From NCBI GenBank assembly GCA_023142645.1, contig JAGLJE010000074.1, forward strand, positions 1 to 7,278: 7,278 bases of DNA, read 5' to 3'. Of this stretch, positions 4,353 through 7,278 are shown in pieces. Made by a program: the position numbers and the translations under genes. Each line of letters opens with the position of its first letter. Position 1 is the stretch's first letter. Under the pieces are notes generated by a model. That model searched no databases. It was not told the DNA's origin and saw only the letters and a list, made by a program, of their open reading frames with translations. Source of the stretch: Candidatus Altimarinota bacterium (GTDB lineage: Bacteria > Patescibacteriota > Gracilibacteria > JAHISY01).

Positions 4353-6877
4353 ATTCGTCTGAAATCTGGCATCTCGTGATTTTTTACGGAATGTATGCAG
4401 TCGCAGTGATTGCAGCGATGTGGCTGACTGCGCTCATTCTCACACGGTGGTGGAATTTTCGACGATCGCTTGAACTTGTTTTTTTGCGCGTGATGATTCC
4501 AAAAAAGGATTCTCGCGAAGACAAACAGGCAGATGCGGAACACGAGCAATTCGGCAGCGGAAAAGAATTCAAAAAAATAACGGGGATAATGGTTCATTTC
4601 CTCGAAAATATGCAGATCATGTTTTCGCGAAAAATCAAAGGGAGATTTATCGGACAGGATTTCTTCTCACTTGAGTACGCTATGATTGACGGAGAGTTGA
4701 ATTTTTTTGTGGTGATTCCGCGCATGGTTCGTGAACTAGTTGAGAAGCAGATTACGGGTTTTTACAAAGATGCGGTAATCGATCAGGTGCCCGATTACAA
4801 CATTTTTCGGAAAGGCAATCGAAGCGGAGGCACTTATCTCGTCCTCTCGAAAACTTATGCTGAACCGCTGCTCACTTTTCAGAAATTAGAATCTGAAACA
4901 ATCAATCCGATTCTCAACGCTTTTTCCAAAATCAATCTCGATGAGGGCGCGGCGGTACAAATCATGCTGCGACCTGTTCGCGCAGGCTGGCGAAAAAAAT
5001 GCCGGAAACTTGCAGATGACCTTTTCACCCGTAAAAAAGCACGGTGGCTTAGTCACCCCTTCAGTTGGCTAGCGAATCTTTTTGGAATCCTCATACGCGG
5101 ACCACAATCAGAATATCTCGCCTCACAGGGAGATGATGGGAATATCAAGGCGCAAGTCACACAAAATGTGCAAGATATGGTGAAGTTGATCGCAGATAAA
5201 TCGGAGCACTGCGGCTACGATTCCATCATCCGAATCGTCGCGAGCGCACCGAGCCAGTCGCGCGTGAAAAACATCCTTCGGTCAATCCGCGCAAGCTTCG
5301 AGCAATTTTCCGCTCCCAGTCACAACTCGTTTTATTACACTGAATTTCATTCCAATAAAAAACTGGTCAACTCTTTCATTTTTCGCAACTTCAAACGCGG
5401 TTTCATCGCGTGGCGAAAAATGTTGTTTCGCTTCGAAATTTCGATGATTCTCGGAGCAGAAGAAATTGCCTCAATATTTCATTTTCCCGATATACGCTAC
5501 AATCCAAGTACAATCGTGAAGTGGCAGGATTTCAAAGTCGAGCCGGCGCCCGCGAATATCCCTCGCGAAGGACTGCTACTCGGTCACAATACTCACCGCG
5601 GAATAAAGAAAGATATTCGAATTTTGCGAGATGATCGACGACGACATTTTTACACGATCGGGAAATCAGGAACGGGGAAATCAACATTGCTGGAGAATAT
5701 GATTCGGCAGGATTTGCAAAATGGGGAGGGGGTCTGCGTGATCGATCCGCATGGCGATTTGGTTGAAGGTATTTTGCCGTATATCCCACGGAAGCGAGCT
5801 GACGATGTGATTTATTTCAATCCAGGAGATTTGGAAAGACCAATCGGTTTAAATATTTTGGAAGGAAAAACAGCGGATGAGCGAGAATTTATGGCACAGG
5901 AAGCACTCGCGATTTTTATCAAAATGTTCGGCGAAGAAGTAATGGGTCCGCGACTGCAGCATTATTTTCGAAACGGCTGCCTCACCCTGATGGAGGATGG
6001 AGACGAGGGAGCGGCTTTGATCGATTTGACGAGACTCTTCACCGATGATGCGTGGCAACGATACAAAGCCTCGAAAGTCAAAAATCCGGTGGTGCGCGCA
6101 TTTTGGACGAAGGAAATGGCTTCATCCGGCGCACGAGAAAAACAAGAAATCATTCCATATTTCAATTCAAAGTTCGGACCGTTCATCACGAACGGTTTGA
6201 TTCGAAATGTGATTGGGCAGACGAAATCAGCATTCAACATTCGCGAAGCAATGGACGAGGGGAAAATCATTCTCTGTAATCTCTCAAAAGGAAAAACAGG
6301 CGAACTGAATTCGCAGTTAATCGGATCGATTCTCGTCGCGAAAATCCAGCAGGCGGCGATGAGCCGCGTGAACATTCCGGAAAAAGACAGACGAGACTTT
6401 TATCTTTATGTCGATGAATTTCAGAATTTCGTGACGGATTCGTTCGCGTCAATTTTAAGTGAAGCGCGAAAATATCGATTGAATTTAATTGTTGCACATC
6501 AATACATTTCACAAATCACGAAAGCGCAAGGTGGCGGAAAAGGTAAGCATGAGGACACGGAAATTCGCGACGCGGTATTTGGTAATGTCGGCAGCATGCT
6601 TTGCTTCAAAATCGGCGCACAAGATGCGGAGGTGATGGCAAAAGAATTTGCGCCGGTTTTTTCCGAGCAGGATTTGATTAATATTTCGAATTTCAAAGCC
6701 TGCATCAAACTCAACATCAACAACGCCACTTCGCGCGGATTCACGCTGGAGACAATTTACGATCCGAGCGGGCGCGACGAAGAAGCCGCGGAAGCGATTC
6801 GGCAACTTTCAAGATTGAAGTATGGAAGGGATCGGGAGTTTGTCGAGACGGAGATTTTTAAGCGAATTACGACCTAG
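4349..6877 (+). CDS. VirD4/TraD-like membrane-anchored ATPase (type IV secretion coupling protein family)
   Basis: An 842-residue FtsK/HerA-superfamily motor related to conjugative coupling proteins, which bind DNA or protein substrates and hydrolyse ATP at the membrane. One membrane helix is at about 6-31, followed by a basic and charged linker and a 350-residue N-terminal region of unclear function. The ATPase core has a Walker A at 438-446 (GKSGTGKST), IDPHGDL at 465-471 (typical of TraD/TraG-like proteins), Walker B at 685-690 (YLYVDE, continuing FQNF), and AHQY at 716-719. The C-terminal NVGSMLCFKIG...DAEVMAKEF segment also fits the family. ATG 4349 is chosen because it overlaps the small upstream ORF stop (ATGA) and sits just before the membrane helix. 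An in-frame ATG at 4307 would add 14 residues. No relaxase, VirB4 or pilus genes are in the window, so the substrate is unknown; DNA transfer, DNA uptake or protein export are possible. Confidence 0.88.
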   Translation: MNSSEIWHLVIFYGMYAVAVIAAMWLTALILTRWWNFRRSLELVFLRVMIPKKDSREDKQADAEHEQFGSGKEFKKITGIMVHFLENMQIMFSRKIKGRFIGQDFFSLEYAMIDGELNFFVVIPRMVRELVEKQITGFYKDAVIDQVPDYNIFRKGNRSGGTYLVLSKTYAEPLLTFQKLESETINPILNAFSKINLDEGAAVQIMLRPVRAGWRKKCRKLADDLFTRKKARWLSHPFSWLANLFGILIRGPQSEYLASQGDDGNIKAQVTQNVQDMVKLIADKSEHCGYDSIIRIVASAPSQSRVKNILRSIRASFEQFSAPSHNSFYYTEFHSNKKLVNSFIFRNFKRGFIAWRKMLFRFEISMILGAEEIASIFHFPDIRYNPSTIVKWQDFKVEPAPANIPREGLLLGHNTHRGIKKDIRILRDDRRRHFYTIGKSGTGKSTLLENMIRQDLQNGEGVCVIDPHGDLVEGILPYIPRKRADDVIYFNPGDLERPIGLNILEGKTADEREFMAQEALAIFIKMFGEEVMGPRLQHYFRNGCLTLMEDGDEGAALIDLTRLFTDDAWQRYKASKVKNPVVRAFWTKEMASSGAREKQEIIPYFNSKFGPFITNGLIRNVIGQTKSAFNIREAMDEGKIILCNLSKGKTGELNSQLIGSILVAKIQQAAMSRVNIPEKDRRDFYLYVDEFQNFVTDSFASILSEARKYRLNLIVAHQYISQITKAQGGGKGKHEDTEIRDAVFGNVGSMLCFKIGAQDAEVMAKEFAPVFSEQDLINISNFKACIKLNINNATSRGFTLETIYDPSGRDEEAAEAIRQLSRLKYGRDREFVETEIFKRITT

Positions 6878-7252
6878 CTTTTTTTCTTGAAGCTTCAGCT
6901 TCTTTTTGATCAGAAGCTTCCGTTCGATTAAATTACAAAGTAATCCTACTTTTCTCTGTTCAATCATATCCCACTCTGCATCAGAAATAACAATATCGTA
7001 ATGGTCTTCTAAATCAAAAATTAAATCTCTCATTGCCTGTACACCACATTCATCGGGAGGTAAAATTTCTATCAATGTCAATTGATCATTCAGCTCCTCA
7101 ATCTTAATGAAATTACTTTTGGCAACCTTTTTGATTAAAAAAGTTACGAATTCTTCAACGGTTTCCTCTGAAAGGATTTCTTTAATTCCTTCTCTCTCGG
7201 CATCTGTTTCTGCCCCAAAACCAAGTAGTTTAACCTTGTCATTAAAAACCAA
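6809..7252 (-). CDS. Hypothetical protein with weak acyl-carrier-like region, possibly 5'-partial
   Basis: Taken from TTG at 7252 it encodes 147 residues. A Shine-Dalgarno-like AAAGGA lies 7 bases ahead (7260-7265), the only one seen in the window. The frame stays open to the window edge, however, so the true start may be further upstream. No firm family match. Residues about 70-112 (QAMRDLIFDLEDHYDIVISD, then MIEQRKVGLLCNLIE) recall helices II-IV of acyl carrier proteins (VELVMALEEEFDIEIPD...TVGDAVDYI), but the DSL serine is replaced by GVQ, so it could not carry phosphopantetheine. A Lys-rich tail follows (111-134). GC is about 34% and CpG is rare, unlike the CpG-rich neighbours, suggesting a different origin. 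The last 22 codons run antisense through the 3' end of the ATPase gene and may be a read-through tail. Confidence 0.65.
   Translation of the reverse strand: MVFNDKVKLLGFGAETDAEREGIKEILSEETVEEFVTFLIKKVAKSNFIKIEELNDQLTLIEILPPDECGVQAMRDLIFDLEDHYDIVISDAEWDMIEQRKVGLLCNLIERKLLIKKKLKLQEKKLGRNSLKNLRLDKLPIPSILQS
6889..6907 (+). terminator. Candidate intrinsic terminator after the ATPase gene
   Basis: GAAGC (6889-6893) and GCTTC (6898-6902) form a 5-bp stem with a TTCA loop, followed by TTTTT (6903-6907), 11 bases after the TAG stop. An alternative 7-bp stem pairs AGCTTCT (6897-6903) with AGAAGCT (6912-6918). The stem is short, so strength is uncertain. It lies inside the convergent gene's coding sequence, where the same bases encode the Lys-rich tail. 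Confidence 0.45.
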
Positions 7253-7278
7253 CCTCTTTTCCTTTAATTCAATCGGAG

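Noticed and set aside
5962..6375. Minus-strand open frame of 137 codons opposite the ATPase gene
   Set aside because: It is antisense to a highly conserved ATPase core and shows no family motif, promoter or RBS.
6889..6920. Two copies of palindrome GAAGCTTC as a repeat array
   Set aside because: Only two short copies, explained by Lys/Leu codons of the minus-strand tail and by the candidate terminator stem. It is not a CRISPR or att site.

Overview
The window looks like chromosomal sequence from a small-genome bacterium, most likely of the Candidate Phyla Radiation (Patescibacteria), perhaps near Peregrinibacteria. This is inferred from short, tightly packed genes, a compact 280-residue RsmH, a large VirD4/TraD-like ATPase standing apart from any conjugation operon, frequent GTG and TTG starts, and almost no Shine-Dalgarno signals. 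All genes read cleanly in the standard bacterial code; TGA is used as a stop (tsaC and the small leader ORF), so nothing suggests the UGA=Gly code of Gracilibacteria/SR1. The phylum call rests on overall impression, not on a marker-gene tree.

Layout: (1) positions 3-629 hold the C-terminal two thirds of GalU (UTP-glucose-1-phosphate uridylyltransferase), whose coding sequence carries a 35-bp palindromic element in frame; a five-repeat TPR protein follows 10 bp later, probably in the same operon. (2) After an AT-rich spacer comes tsaC (threonylcarbamoyl-AMP synthase for tRNA t6A), which overlaps tail-to-tail by 38 bp with a minus-strand small multidrug-export-like membrane protein. (3) A divergent promoter region separates that gene from a single-domain response regulator, followed 16 bp later by rsmH and then by an FtsL-like membrane/coiled-coil protein. 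The rsmH-ftsL pair resembles the start of a division and cell wall (dcw) cluster, but mraZ and ftsI are not here. (4) A strong extended -10 promoter at 4167-4195 precedes a 43-codon ORF that ends in an ATGA overlap with a large N-terminally anchored VirD4/TraD-type ATPase. A candidate terminator follows it. (5) The right edge holds a minus-strand gene of clearly different composition (about 34% GC, few CpG), with a weakly acyl-carrier-protein-like protein lacking the phosphopantetheine serine. Its last 22 codons run antisense through the end of the ATPase gene.

Most genes are housekeeping: nucleotide-sugar supply, tRNA and rRNA modification, and division. The least ordinary items are the palindrome inside galU, the coupled leader ORF and ATPase, the atypical edge gene, and a Ser in place of the usual Arg of the KxR signature in TsaC. 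No rRNA, tRNA, CRISPR array, IS element or attachment site was recognised, and no stretch longer than 300 bases lacks a gene.
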